A stretch of DNA of 64,000 nt from Trichuris trichiura (Eukaryota > Nematoda > Enoplea > Trichinellida > Trichuridae), in assembly GCA_037903355.1 (NCBI GenBank), contig JBAJFE010000056.1:1-64000 (forward strand), written 5' to 3'. A program made the position numbers and the translations under genes. This document shows, piece by piece, positions 50,328-61,437 of this stretch. The notes beneath the pieces were generated by a model. It made no database searches. It was not told the origin of the DNA and saw only the letters and a list, made by a program, of their open reading frames with translations. Within the stretch, counting starts at the first letter, position 1; each line of letters starts with the position of its first letter.

Positions 50328-51630
50328 TCACCTACCCTTCTTCCACTGTAAACAGAAAAGTGTCAGTCACTACAAACCGACTGTGCGTGCTTGCCTGGTA
50401 AAAGCCTGCATGATATCCGGCCATGTACCACGAAATTAACATGGCGTTCAGAGCGTTATCCATGTTTGGCAGGTATGGAGGTGGAATTGCTACCGGCTGT
50501 AACAGCGGAAACATAAGCAGCAGACAAGTGCACAAATCCTTAAGACTTTACAAGCTTTCCTAGGGACATTGAAGGATGGCTGCCTGTCGAATTCGCCGGC
50601 GGATTGTTTGGTAGGTTGCCGTTTCCCGCCTTAAGAGAAAGACAATACTTTCAATACAATACAAGGCGCTGCCTGCGCGCGAAGTACTATCACGAAATTT
50701 AGGAATAGAAAATGCTGTGTAGAGAAAAACTAAAAGGAAGCTAATAAGGACGCATTTTTTGGGATACACATCCGCTGCCCTTCTGGCGTGAATATTGGCG
50801 AAATGGCACAGCCCGAAATATTGAGTCTAAGAATGACGGACAAAGCGGACACTTACTATTTCGTCGCTGTATTGTTTCAGACAGTTGAAATCTTGTTCTG
50901 TAGACGCGTACGGACTAAACACGTAAAATTCAGAGTGAAAAAGCAAGAAAATGTTAACAAAAAGTTTAAGGTAAGACCTGATATGGTTCCATCTGACAAG
51001 CACTGGGCCAATTTCATTCTCGTATCCATCAAATACGACAAGCAACTTTCGGCGACTGAGCACCTGGTGTACACGCGCCTTGCGGTAGGTTCCATCCCCG
51101 CAGAATTTAGCCATGCAAACATCGCCTGCCTTCCACTTAAACATAATTGAGTGAATTGCTGGAAGCATTAACAGTGGAATGAGAACTTACCCAGCCTTTG
51201 TGATACAAACGTCTCTTCTTCCTCTTCCCAAGAGTATACCCTCTCTTCTTTCCAAAAACGGATTGACAGCGAGGGTGATGTACTGTACTTTGTTCATCAG
51301 TCTCCGTTTCTTCGGTAGTACCGGACTGCCTGTTTTCCTCATTCTCATCATCATCGTTAGGGTCGATGTTGGCAACTATATCGTTCATCATCTCCTACAA
51401 GGCTTGATTGTTACTTTTACAGGTTGAAAAAAAAGATACTTGGATAAACAAGAAGCTTTTTTGAAGGTACTCACCTTGTACGGCTGCATTTCAGAATCAT
51501 ACGCAGCAACTAACTCTGTATCATCCCATGCGTCGGGATTCATGAAATCCTAAAAGTTCGAAACCATTATATTAAAACTATGTAATATGCAACTCGGTAG
51601 CATCACTGCGGATGCGCTCACCGTACCCAT
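50328..51630 (-). CDS. smn-1: Survival motor neuron (SMN) protein homologue
   Basis: SMN is the core of the complex that loads Sm proteins onto spliceosomal snRNAs. Seven exons join in phase: 51630-51622, 51549-51475, 51394-51191, 51135-50978, 50914-50857, 50496-50395 and 50345-50328. They give 207 residues. Exon 2 holds the Gemin2-binding motif (AWDDTELVAAYDSEM; family DxWDDTxLIxAYD). An acidic, then basic linker (GKKRGYTLGKRKKRR) follows, then the Tudor domain (WKAGDVCMAKFCGDGTYRKA...VVFDGYENE). The proline patch is short (PVAIPPPYLP). The YG box is MLISWYMAGYHAGFYQ. Aromatic-cage positions corresponding to human Tyr109, Tyr130 and Asn132 are kept, while human Trp102 and Tyr127 are Phe. The last intron (50346-50394, 49 nt) uses a GC-AG pair. 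Exon 1 encodes only three residues, so the start is less certain than the rest. Confidence 0.92.
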
Positions 51631-53800
51631 GGGACATATATTCAAAAGCTAAAGAGGATACTGAAAACCACGCATAAAAACGAGCAACCCTACTACACCC
51701 GACAAGTGAACTTGGTATCCATTACGTTGATGCAAACATGATTGCCGCTTTTATTTTTTGCAAAAATTAATACTTACCTATCTTTACGCGAACGTTTAAC
51801 TATAGCTATGCAATGCACTTTTAAAGGGTGAAATACGGCAGACTTTCTTTGCTGCGCTTATTCTCGTTTATTTTTGAACGTCGAATTATAAATGGAAAAC
51901 GTTCGCGCTATTTTATTCCAAGCTCAATATCAGCGTAGTCGTTCAACTGTACTATGATGCGCAGGGACGAAAAACGAACATGAAGACACAGTACAGACGG
52001 TAGAGAGAGAGAAAACTATACGTGCCTTCCACTCACATAGCTGAATAAATCTCATGTTATGCAAGAAACTAAACGTCTAAAAGGTAGTTCCATAACTTTC
52101 GCAACGGAAGCCAACATTTTGAAAATGAGAGGTTATGCATATTATTTTCGTTTGAATACATAGCCATGAAAACAAAACTAACAGCATGAAAATATGCACA
52201 ATATCGAGCTATAAAGCGTACGAGGCACTTTGGACCTAACTGGGCACCTATACGCAGACGAGTCTGTAATCGCGGGAAACAACTCTAACAGGCAGAGGTG
52301 AATGACGGACTAAAGAGAAGGTAACTCGAACGTTTTGGAACTCCCTGTCTAGGTCGCTGATTCTTGAGAGCTGGTTTACTCGAACCGTGCAGCTTTGAAT
52401 GTCAGTTGAACGGTTGCACACTAGACTTATCAGTAAATAAGGGCATAATTAAAACATAGTCGCTGCGAGGAGTTAACATGCTTAGCCCAGCTAGCATAGC
52501 AGGAATAGCGCACTGGGTGCCCAGAAAGAATATAGTCGATATGAGAGACATATGCAGAAAAATTAGAGAAATGCCGTCTGGCGAGTAGCATGTTTCGCTG
52601 GAACTATACTTGGCTAAATAACTCGGGTTCAGCGATTCCCCACTGCACCCCGTAAGCCTTGAAATTTTGCTTTACGTCGGTATAGTGAAGAGTCATTTAT
52701 TAAGACAGTATGAATCTTGAAATGAACAAACCTAATGCACTTACAATTTCATGAAAGCGTTGATCTCCGTTTTCCTCTTCAGCCATAACTAAACGCCAAT
52801 TCGGATAAGCACATAACCTATATGGGATAAGGCTGGCTAAATAGCCCTACAGTCTAACGCTACAAAACTTGAACCTGAAGATCGTACTTCTTTCCAAAAG
52901 AGTAAAAGTACTTCTAGTTTAGTCGACTTTACTGTGATTGCAAAAATTATTGTTTTGGAAGAGTGTTTAACTTTTCGGTGTAATTTTTGAGGACGAAAGG
53001 CTGGCTGAACGTCCGGAAATCAACGGAATGCTTTTGCCCTGATTATCTTTAACAGTCCGGCGCTTATCCTAGAGCTAACGTGATAACATTATCAAATTGT
53101 TTGTTTCGTGCAGGGAACTTTGTCTGCTAGCATTGGTAAGCGTTGTGGCATTGATTTATACTGTTTTATTAGAAGCTTAGCGTTGCTGCGAGTTGCCGAT
53201 CTGCTTATTCTTTAAAAGTTGCAACACTTGGAAGACTTCCAGTTGTTGAATTTCAAGCTTTCAAAACTTTTCCTATGAACCCTTTGCCTGCCAAATGCTT
53301 GCTTGCACTTGTTCAGAGGTATTTCTGAAACATAGGTTCTTATTTCGTACTTGGGTGCTCTTCCTTTTCGATCAAGCATGCGCTTGAAGTATAAAACTTA
53401 TTAAATCGAAGAAAAGGTTAACTTTTGCTAAGAGCGTGAAGCTTGGCGGTTATAACACTTACGTGAATTTTATGAAACAGAGTAGCCATGGCCCATACTA
53501 TCTCCAGTCGAAGTTTTCCGCTATATTTTTCTCATAAAATCCATTTAATGAAATTTAATTTATGGCCTGTATTTTTGCTCTCTGTTACAGGTAGAAGGCC
53601 TGTGGTCGGCTGATCTTCGGGCAAAGCCCGGCTGGATGTCGTATTTTTTCCAAGCAGACGTCTAACAGCTTCATTTGTAGGGCTTTTCAGCAACCATTAG
53701 CAGCAGGTAAAATGTTTAAAATAATTCGACTTCGTGTACTTCTATTTCTGCTTTATCAGGCTACACTAGTCACGTGCGACTATACTACAATCTTTGAATA
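51631..53800. other. Divergent intergenic region (SMN / mitochondrial IleRS)
   Basis: It must contain the promoters or 5' untranslated regions of both flanking genes, which point away from each other. 'ctctgttacag' at 53581-53591 could be a splice acceptor for a 5' leader of the IleRS transcript, and 'cttcgggcaaagcccggct' near 53615 is a small hairpin. No TATA box, frame or repeat is convincing. Confidence 0.4.
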
Positions 53801-56800
53801 ATGGCATCACGTTTTCGTTGTGTCTTTCAATCTAGGATAATGAAGTCAACATACAGTAGTACTGTTCTTTTGCCAAAGTCTACTTTTCCGATCCATATGA
53901 AGCCAGACGAAAGAATAGACGAAGACAAGAATTTAGCCATTGCTCACGATGTGCAGTCAATATATGAAAAGCAGTTATACTTAGATCCGGATAAGCCTTT
54001 GTTTGTGCTTCTTGACGGTCCGCCATACGCGAATGGAGATGTTCATATAGGCCACGCGGTAAATAAAATTTTGAAAGACATAATCGTTCGCTACAAAATA
54101 ATGACTGGTCATCGGGTGCATTTCCGTCCCGGTTGGGATTGTCACGGCTTACCGGTAGAGCTGAAAGCAACAAAGTCACTCGACTGCGGTACGGTATGGC
54201 CTATGAATTGACGACGTAAATGCTTGCCTTGCTATGTTCAGGCAGTAATACCGATCCTATCGCGATACGTACTGCCGCAAGAAAGTTCGCTGAGAAAGCA
54301 ATTGAAAGCCAAATGAGATGTTTCAAAGAATGGGCTGTTCTTGGTGACTGGTCCAATAGATATGCAACCTTCGACAGCCATTACAAGTCAACGGAATTGC
54401 GTTTCTTCAAAGCTCTCTACGAGTCAGGTTTGATCTTCAGGGCGTTTAAACCAGTCTATTGGTCACCCGCAGCGAAAACTGCTCTAGCCGAGGCTGAACT
54501 CGAGTACCGCCCAACGCATCGCAGCTTGGCGGTCTATTTTACCATGTTGACTATCAATTTTCCAAAGGAGCTTTTCGCTCTTTCTCCATTGACTCCAATT
54601 TGGGCAGTTGTATGGACAACTACGCCGTGGACACTGCCTGTCAACGATGCCATTTGTTACAATAGCAACTTGCAATATTGTTTAGTTACTTTGGTACATG
54701 GCAAAAAAAGGAAAACGAAAAAACAATTGGACCATTACCTTATTGGGCTAGATTCGTTAGAGCGGTTCCAAACCGCTTTGAAAAGGCCAGTTTACGTTGT
54801 TAGCACGTTCCCAGTAAGTTTGCCGCCTTTTCAACCACGTGCAAAACTAATGTTCAAATTTTTATAGTGTAACATGTGATGGGTAGTTCACAGGTTAGCT
54901 TTAGTAATCTTCGAACACATACGCTGCATTTCATTACCATACTGCAGTCAGCTCATTATATGTATTATTATTATTATTATTAGAGAACTTTGTTATATTT
55001 GAGGTTATTCTTAATGTAGTGATTATGTGATTCACTTAAGTTTTTAATGCCCATGCAGCAGAAGCGTTACGAACTGACAGATGAGTAATCGATTAAGAAA
55101 AGCATGCGTTACGCAATGAACGATGCAAACTTTCGAACCGCATTTAATTCGCCGTCAGCGTTAGGATAATAGAATCGGCACTTTGTTCTTTGAATTTATA
55201 TAAGATTGTCAAACGATGAGCTTAGTTCTATTCCACTTTTTCTGATTGAAATGCCTTGATTCTCGGTAGTTTTTCCCTCCTTGATTTTATCCTAATAACT
55301 GCTCGTCCATTCGTTTGGTAGGCTGAACGGGCTAAACCATCAATGTCAACATTTTTACCGCCCGTTATAAATAAACGGTTTTGTCAAATTTAGGGAACCC
55401 TTCTTCAAGGGCTACTGTACAGTATGCCGCTTTTGCCCGACCAAACTTTTCCTTTCTATCATGGTGCACACGTGGATTCCAAGCAAGGAACGTGTTTGGT
55501 CCATACGGCCTTTGCTCATGGCTTTGACGATTTTAATGTTGGTATTGAACATGGACGAGTGATCCAAAGCTTGGTGGATGAACACGGCCGATACGTGCGG
55601 GATATGGGCCCGCCTCTTTGGGGTAAGGACGTAATGGTGGAGGGGCCCGCTATTTTCTTGGCCGCCTACCCTAAGCACGTATTAGCCCGTGAAGAGATCG
55701 TTCATTCCTACCCGTACGATTGGCGTACTGGCAAGCCAGTAATTATTCGCTCCAGCAAGCAGTGGTTTGTTCATACGGACCAACTAAAGCAGTGTGCATT
55801 AGATAGTTTGCAAAAGGTGGATATTTTTCCTCACAGTCACGTGAACTCGATGGTCGAAATGATTAGTCGTCGGCCGCTTTGGTGCATCTCCCGGCAGCGA
55901 GTTTGGGGAACCCCTATACCTGTCCTGTACTGCCTAGATAGCGACGAGCCTTTTGCAGTTTCTGAAGTAATTGATCATGTAATGCATGAGATGGAGTGTC
56001 GCGGATGGGATGCTTGGTGGACGCAAGACGCTGCCGAATTTTTACCTCATAAATTCAAGAACATCCCGGTGAAAAAGAGCGATGAAGTTTTTGACGTTTG
56101 GTTCGACAGCGGACTTGCATGGACTGCGATCCTTGAGCACGATTCGCCCCAAGCTGATCTTGTAGTCGAGGGATTAGATCAAGTTCGCGGCTGGTTTCAA
56201 AGTCTGCTTTTCACCAGCGTAGCTAACAGAAAGAAGGCACCTTACAAGCACGTAATTGTACATGGTTTTGTGCAAGATGAGCAGGGAAGAAAGATGTCCA
56301 AATCTGCTGGCAACGTAGTTGCGCCAGATGTTTTCCTCCGTGGTGGCACAGTCAACAATAAGACCATTCCTCCATTGGGAGTAGACGGTTTGCGTCTATG
56401 GGTTGCCTTGTACGGAAGTGATCGAACAAACATACCGGTAGGCGAAAGTTCCATTGCTACGGTTAGGAGTACATTGATACAAATTCGAAGCGTGCTACGA
56501 TTCCTTTCCGGCGTTTTACACGATTTCGACCCGTCCGCAGACCATTGTTCCCATGACCACCTGTCCACTGTGGACAGGTATATGCACAGAAGGCTATCCG
56601 AGTATATTGCATCCATGCGGGACGACTTGGAACGTTATCGTATCGTCAGCGCCATGACGAAAGCTGTACATTTTATTAATGGAGATGTTTCGAACTTCTA
56701 TTGTACAACCGTCAAAAACCGCCTATATTGTTGCCCGAAGACTTCCGCAGAGCGACGTTCAGCGCAGACGGTTTTGCACAACGTTGTATCCACTTACGTA

Positions 56801-57274
56801 AGATCTATAGCTCCAATTTTACCAAATCTTGCCGAGGAGTACCGGCACCATGTCGCCGGTGTCTTCGGTAGATCAGTGTTGGAGAGCGGCTGGCCAGAAG
56901 TTCCTGATACTACTTCCTACTATGGGAAAGAAGAAGAAAGCGATTTTAAGGTAGCCCTTTCAGCTCGCGCAAAATTTCTGGCCTCATATGGTTCCCAGCA
57001 TACTATGCAATACCATTTGGCAATCAGCTCAAACGCTACTGTTATCCGTTCACTGACGAACATTGTTCCAGCGTCTGAGCTAGTTGATCTTTTCCTTGTT
57101 AGTACTGTTGAGTTGAAGGAAAACATGCAGGCCGATGATGACAGTATTGTTTTCAGCGTAAGTCCTTCAGCATATCAGTTGTGTCCGCGATGCAAGAGGT
57201 ATACACGCCAGGACTCTGAAGATTTGTGCTTACCTTGCACGGAAGCGTGCCGTGGTATAACAGCGACCACGTGA
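53801..57274 (+). CDS. IARS2: Mitochondrial isoleucyl-tRNA synthetase
   Basis: Charges mitochondrial tRNA-Ile. Exons 53801-54188, 54242-54813 and 55394-57274 (introns 53 and 580 nt) give 946 residues. Class Ia hallmarks are 'LDGPPYANGDVHIGHA' with HIGH at residues 82-85, and 'RPGWDCHGLPVE'. The editing-domain region has 'WTTTPWTLPVNDAI'. Also present are 'SYPYDWRTGKPVI', 'RRPLWCISRQRVWG', 'DVWFDSG', and KMSKS at residues 620-624. The anticodon-binding domain has 'SNFYCTTVKNRLYC'. A C-terminal zinc ribbon carries CPRC and CLPC. Bacterial-type architecture plus an Arg- and Ser-rich, acid-free N-terminus (MASRFRCVFQSRIMKSTYSS) points to the mitochondrial enzyme. In the editing motif the usual HTAP.HG reads HTAFAHG. 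The start is the first ATG of the presequence. Confidence 0.96.
54961..54981. repeat. (ATT)n microsatellite in IleRS intron 2
   Basis: About seven ATT units, the complement of the AAT type seen at 42.5-43.2 kb. It lies at the left of intronic sequence that ends with a MITE-related fragment. Confidence 0.85.
55264..55335 (-). mobile_element. Fragment related to the 42901-43135 MITE, in IleRS intron 2
   Basis: The run 'gtttttccctccttgattttatcctaataactgctcgtccattcgtttggtagg' matches the reverse complement of the MITE core at about 42970-43020 ('tatttttccttaataattgctcatccatccgttggtaggg') with scattered differences. No terminal repeats were found, so it is a decayed fragment. Confidence 0.6.
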
Positions 57275-57278
57275 CGCA

Positions 57279-57284
57279 ATAAAC
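57279..57284 (+). terminator. Polyadenylation signal AATAAA for mitochondrial IleRS
   Basis: A canonical AATAAA hexamer begins four nucleotides after the TGA stop of the IleRS gene, predicting an extremely short 3' untranslated region. The SK gene ends 0.39 kb away on the other strand, so a compact 3' end makes sense. Confidence 0.5.
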
Positions 57285-57660
57285 CGTTAACTGGATTTCA
57301 TAATCGTCTTTTGAAGGTATCAATTATACTAATTCAGTAAGTAATGATGAATTAGTCAACGCTACTCCGATTGAGTACGCGCACGCAGTTTAACGTCTTG
57401 GATCGTTTTAAAAAAGTCAGCTGCTCCTCACGGAAAAGTTATTTAGCTGACCCCGTGTAAAGCGTCTATTATTACTGTCAACAATCAATTGTATGCGTTA
57501 TTTAACAGAGGAAAAACATTTAATTATTTTTTAAACCGATTTAACGTCAACACATGTCCATCCGGACAGGCATGAGAGGTCAGCGAAGCTCGATTCTACA
57601 ATTCGAAAAAGAGAAGGTTCAATCAACGTCAACCGTGCGCAACGTTGAAGCGCGGTCGAT

Positions 57661-60600
57661 TTATTGCTGTGCAACTTTCACCGGTTCCATGATACACTGT
57701 CCGGCAGCGTTCAACATTTGCATTGCGTGACATAGAGCGTCGACCCGATTTAAAATAGCCTCCTGCGTTTTCTTCATGTCAAATAATGCTTCGTGCATTG
57801 TTTTCTGCATTTTTGCCACGTCGACGAGTGCGTTACCCTCTTCGTTCGTTTTTCTCTGCTCCCATTTTACGTGTTTGAACCTGAACAAACGTAGGAGTAT
57901 ATCATAAGCAACTAGAAATGTCGGCCACACATTTTCAAATGTATTCACGCATAGGTATTAGTATTTTTAAATCCAATCACAAAACGGTGGGTTGACGAAG
58001 AGTCAAACGAATAAAGCGTTGCGCATTGAGCCCAAGTTAATTAATATTCAAATTATTGATATCGGTTCCACTGTGACGCAATGATCGATAATCAGGACAA
58101 TGATGAGTACTGAATGTCCAGGAAGGGATTCCAAAACTCTGCCAGTTGTAGAGACGAACAATAAGCTTAAAATCAATATGCAACTTTTGTGACTTAGGAT
58201 TCGACAATGATGGAAAACTGCTGCCTTTGAACGTTTTCCATTGTTGTTAATAGCTTATGGAGAAACACGAGTCATTATCTTATGTACGTTGGAATATTCC
58301 GCGTAAGTGTGCAAATTATGACGAAGAGTGTTGTACAGATAAATCTGAAAGCAGTGTCATAATTGTGGAAGTTTTACGCGCCAGTTTTTCGTTTCAGAAT
58401 GAATGCTATTTCTCTTAGAGTTAAACCGTCGCAGCAGTTGTTTTTGGTAAGGCTCGTTTAATAATACAACTTCTATTTCTGGTATCTAAATAACTGAATT
58501 TAAATTATGCTTGGCATGGTTAAAATATCAAAGGTATTATTCAAAGAATTATATTACCTTTAAAAAGCCGGTATGCCATGAAACTTTAGTTGGAATTGCT
58601 AATATTATTGAATAGTTAATTAAGTCAAGTCAGATAGGTACAGTCCATTAATCCGTTTCGGTAGTTCATTAATTGTTCTAAGCCTGAGCAACCTCCCAGA
58701 CCATTCATAACGGAGCAAATAGTAGCAATATATCTGCATCTCAATTCGAAGTATCCAATCTGATCATGCAGTTAGGAAAAACTTATTTGAAAAAAGCTCA
58801 TTACTTTTTCAGATTGCTTAGAGTTGAAAACAAACATCAGAGGCTTTTATAGGCAGTAATGTGACGCACCATACATATAGCAGTGCATCCTGTTGACTAC
58901 TGCACTACTGTAGATGAACTTACTCGTTAATCGCAGCAAGAAACTTCTTTTGATACGAACGAAGCTTGGCCAGTTCGTGAGAAGATTTCCCGCTGCTGTA
59001 CTTATGAATGAACCATCTATTCTGTAGCACCTTGGCAGCAACGTGTTGGCACTGAAAGAGAAGCGATTAGTAAAACTTCAAGAGTGAAAACTGACGCACG
59101 CCTTACTTGTCGACTTAACTTGGTCTCGGACATGAAGTTGTTCACTTGCTTTTCAGCGCGAGTCAACTCCATCTGACGACTTATAACCGCGATTACAGCT
59201 GAGGATACACCAGCACCCTGAAATTCAACTGACAGGCAAATTGCTAGTTTAAAAAAATCCTATACGATTATTCCGGTCGTTATGGAAACTCCGCGGCCAC
59301 AGTACGTTGTGGGTGTCACGTCTCCATAACCGATGGACAAAAAAGTTATAATAACAAACCAGATGGCGTTGGAGAATAGGTAGTCCTCCTGAGAGCCGTT
59401 AAACCTAAAAAAGAAGAAACAATACGTTACTTTTTTCTCTTGGCAATATTTTGGAGCAATTTCGCATCCACTGTTGACAAGAGATTTGAAACGGTAACAG
59501 ATGACCCTTTACGCGTACTATTAAAGCCTTACCGTTCGCATTGTCGAAACATCCAGGCCATTACTAACCACAAGACGGCTGTGAAGAGCAGCAGCACTTT
59601 TATGGGGTGTTCATACATGAGAGATTTCAGTATAAACGCGAAGTCAACAGTGATTCGATTCAAGGCTGCAATGCTTCTAGTTGCAGCGTCTTGAAATTGC
59701 TTGCTCCTTAGCGCCATAAACCGGCCGAGCAAATAAAGGCGACATAGCATCAGAATAGATAAAATTGCATTCAAGGGAGCAGACACGGACTGAACGGTCA
59801 AGCGATCTTCTTTAATAACTGTCCATGTCACCATGAAGTTCACTAAAAATAAATATAGCTATCAAACTCAAAAAGAGACGGCAGAAAAAAACAAGTCATA
59901 TTATTTGAAAAGATAATTTTGTTTAGTAATAGTTTCATGAAATTTTACAGTATTACGAAAAGGCCGTTTTGTTAATTTAGTCCATTTGGACAAAGCTTTC
60001 AAACCACACCCAATGCCACCGAATAACTTTTCGGTAATGCTCTCTTGGCAGAGGCAAAAAACGTTTACTTTCCTTACAGATGTCCAACTATCCAAATCAA
60101 CGAAGTTCCATTCTATTGAAATAACTTTTCAAGAAAGAGAATTCAATCGCCATCTGACGAAACGCGGTTCAGTAGCATCTGTGTGACATTCGCTGAATTG
60201 CTGATCTGATCATTATCGAAATGCTGATGGAAGAATTGGGTATTTCTTGAAACCTTTGTCCAAAAGGGATCCTCAATGTCAGCAGCAAAAAAAGTTTACG
60301 CTATTCCTGACCATTCAAAATACTCAGAAAATCCAGACAGGCGCACCACTCATTCCTCAATATAGTCAAATTCGAAAATGTGTTTTCCAAACAGACCAAA
60401 ACTAAACTGGTCGGAACGGGCGGGAGCTGGAAGCAGTAACGTTCGACGAGTACGTCGCATATGCTAACATTCACTGCCTAACTTTAGGTTGAATCCAGGG
60501 TTTATTTAACTCTAATCCGATATGAGATAGTACATCAGAATGACGTCATGTTTAATGTCCCAATTTCGGCATCTTCTTTCTCAAAACTAGTTATAATTTG

Positions 60601-61406
60601 ATAGGCTGCAAAGAGCAGATATTTGTAGTGATTTTATGATGAGAAAGCAGCAGCTTAAGTTGCGAAGTGCATTCTTTGTACCACCATATACGAAGGAGCA
60701 TATTTTTGCCATCGATATGCTTCTTATATTGATTTATATCAGTTTTTCTTTTTAGATTATTTTATCAGAAATAGTTTTCTTAACTGGCCACAATGTGTCA
60801 CATGGTTCTCTTCCCACTTTGTCGAGGCAGTAACAAAAAATAAACATGATCTCCTCTGCTAAGGAAAGTTCAGGCAGTTGGAATGGTGAAGTGATTTCCT
60901 GCGCTTAAATGCTTTTCCGGTGCGTATTCGTGCAGACCATTTTTTCTATGAGTTCTCGCATTGCAACGTATCAGCTTTCATCAAGGAGTGCCTGCAACTC
61001 TGTGTCTCCGGTTTCTTAGTGGTAAGCCTAAGCCTAGTCGATTTCTCCATTTTTAAACAGCTCATACCGGTTCTCAGCACACTGTTGCTGACACTATCGC
61101 CTCGCTATAAAAGTCGCACGCATAACTCTCAGCTTTTGATACTGTCTCACTTCTTTCAAATCGAAAAAATTAGCCTTTTGAAAACACATGAAAAGAGCTC
61201 AATGGATTAAGGGTTGAATGAACGAATCTGACTAAAAGTTTTCTTGAGCTTCAAGCAGACGTTCTGCTGAATCATAACCTCATAACGAACAGTAAGGTAT
61301 CTGATCAATACGTGACATTTTTGAGCTACACATTTAGCAGTGCGAACATAACTTCACTACTAATAAAACGGTTTTTTCCGTAGAAAATTAATGTGAAGCA
61401 TCTGGG

Positions 61407-61437
<31 letters not shown>

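Noticed and set aside
50332..50535. SMN last exon read without the terminal intron
   Set aside because: It yields an unrelated tail. The 49-nt GC-AG intron restores a short basic ending and matches the local intron size class.
50915..50977. Continuous reading frame through SMN exons 4 and 5
   Set aside because: The 63-nt stretch keeps the frame but encodes a hydrophobic run absent from SMN proteins. It has a GT donor and a 'gtgtttag' acceptor, so it is treated as an intron.
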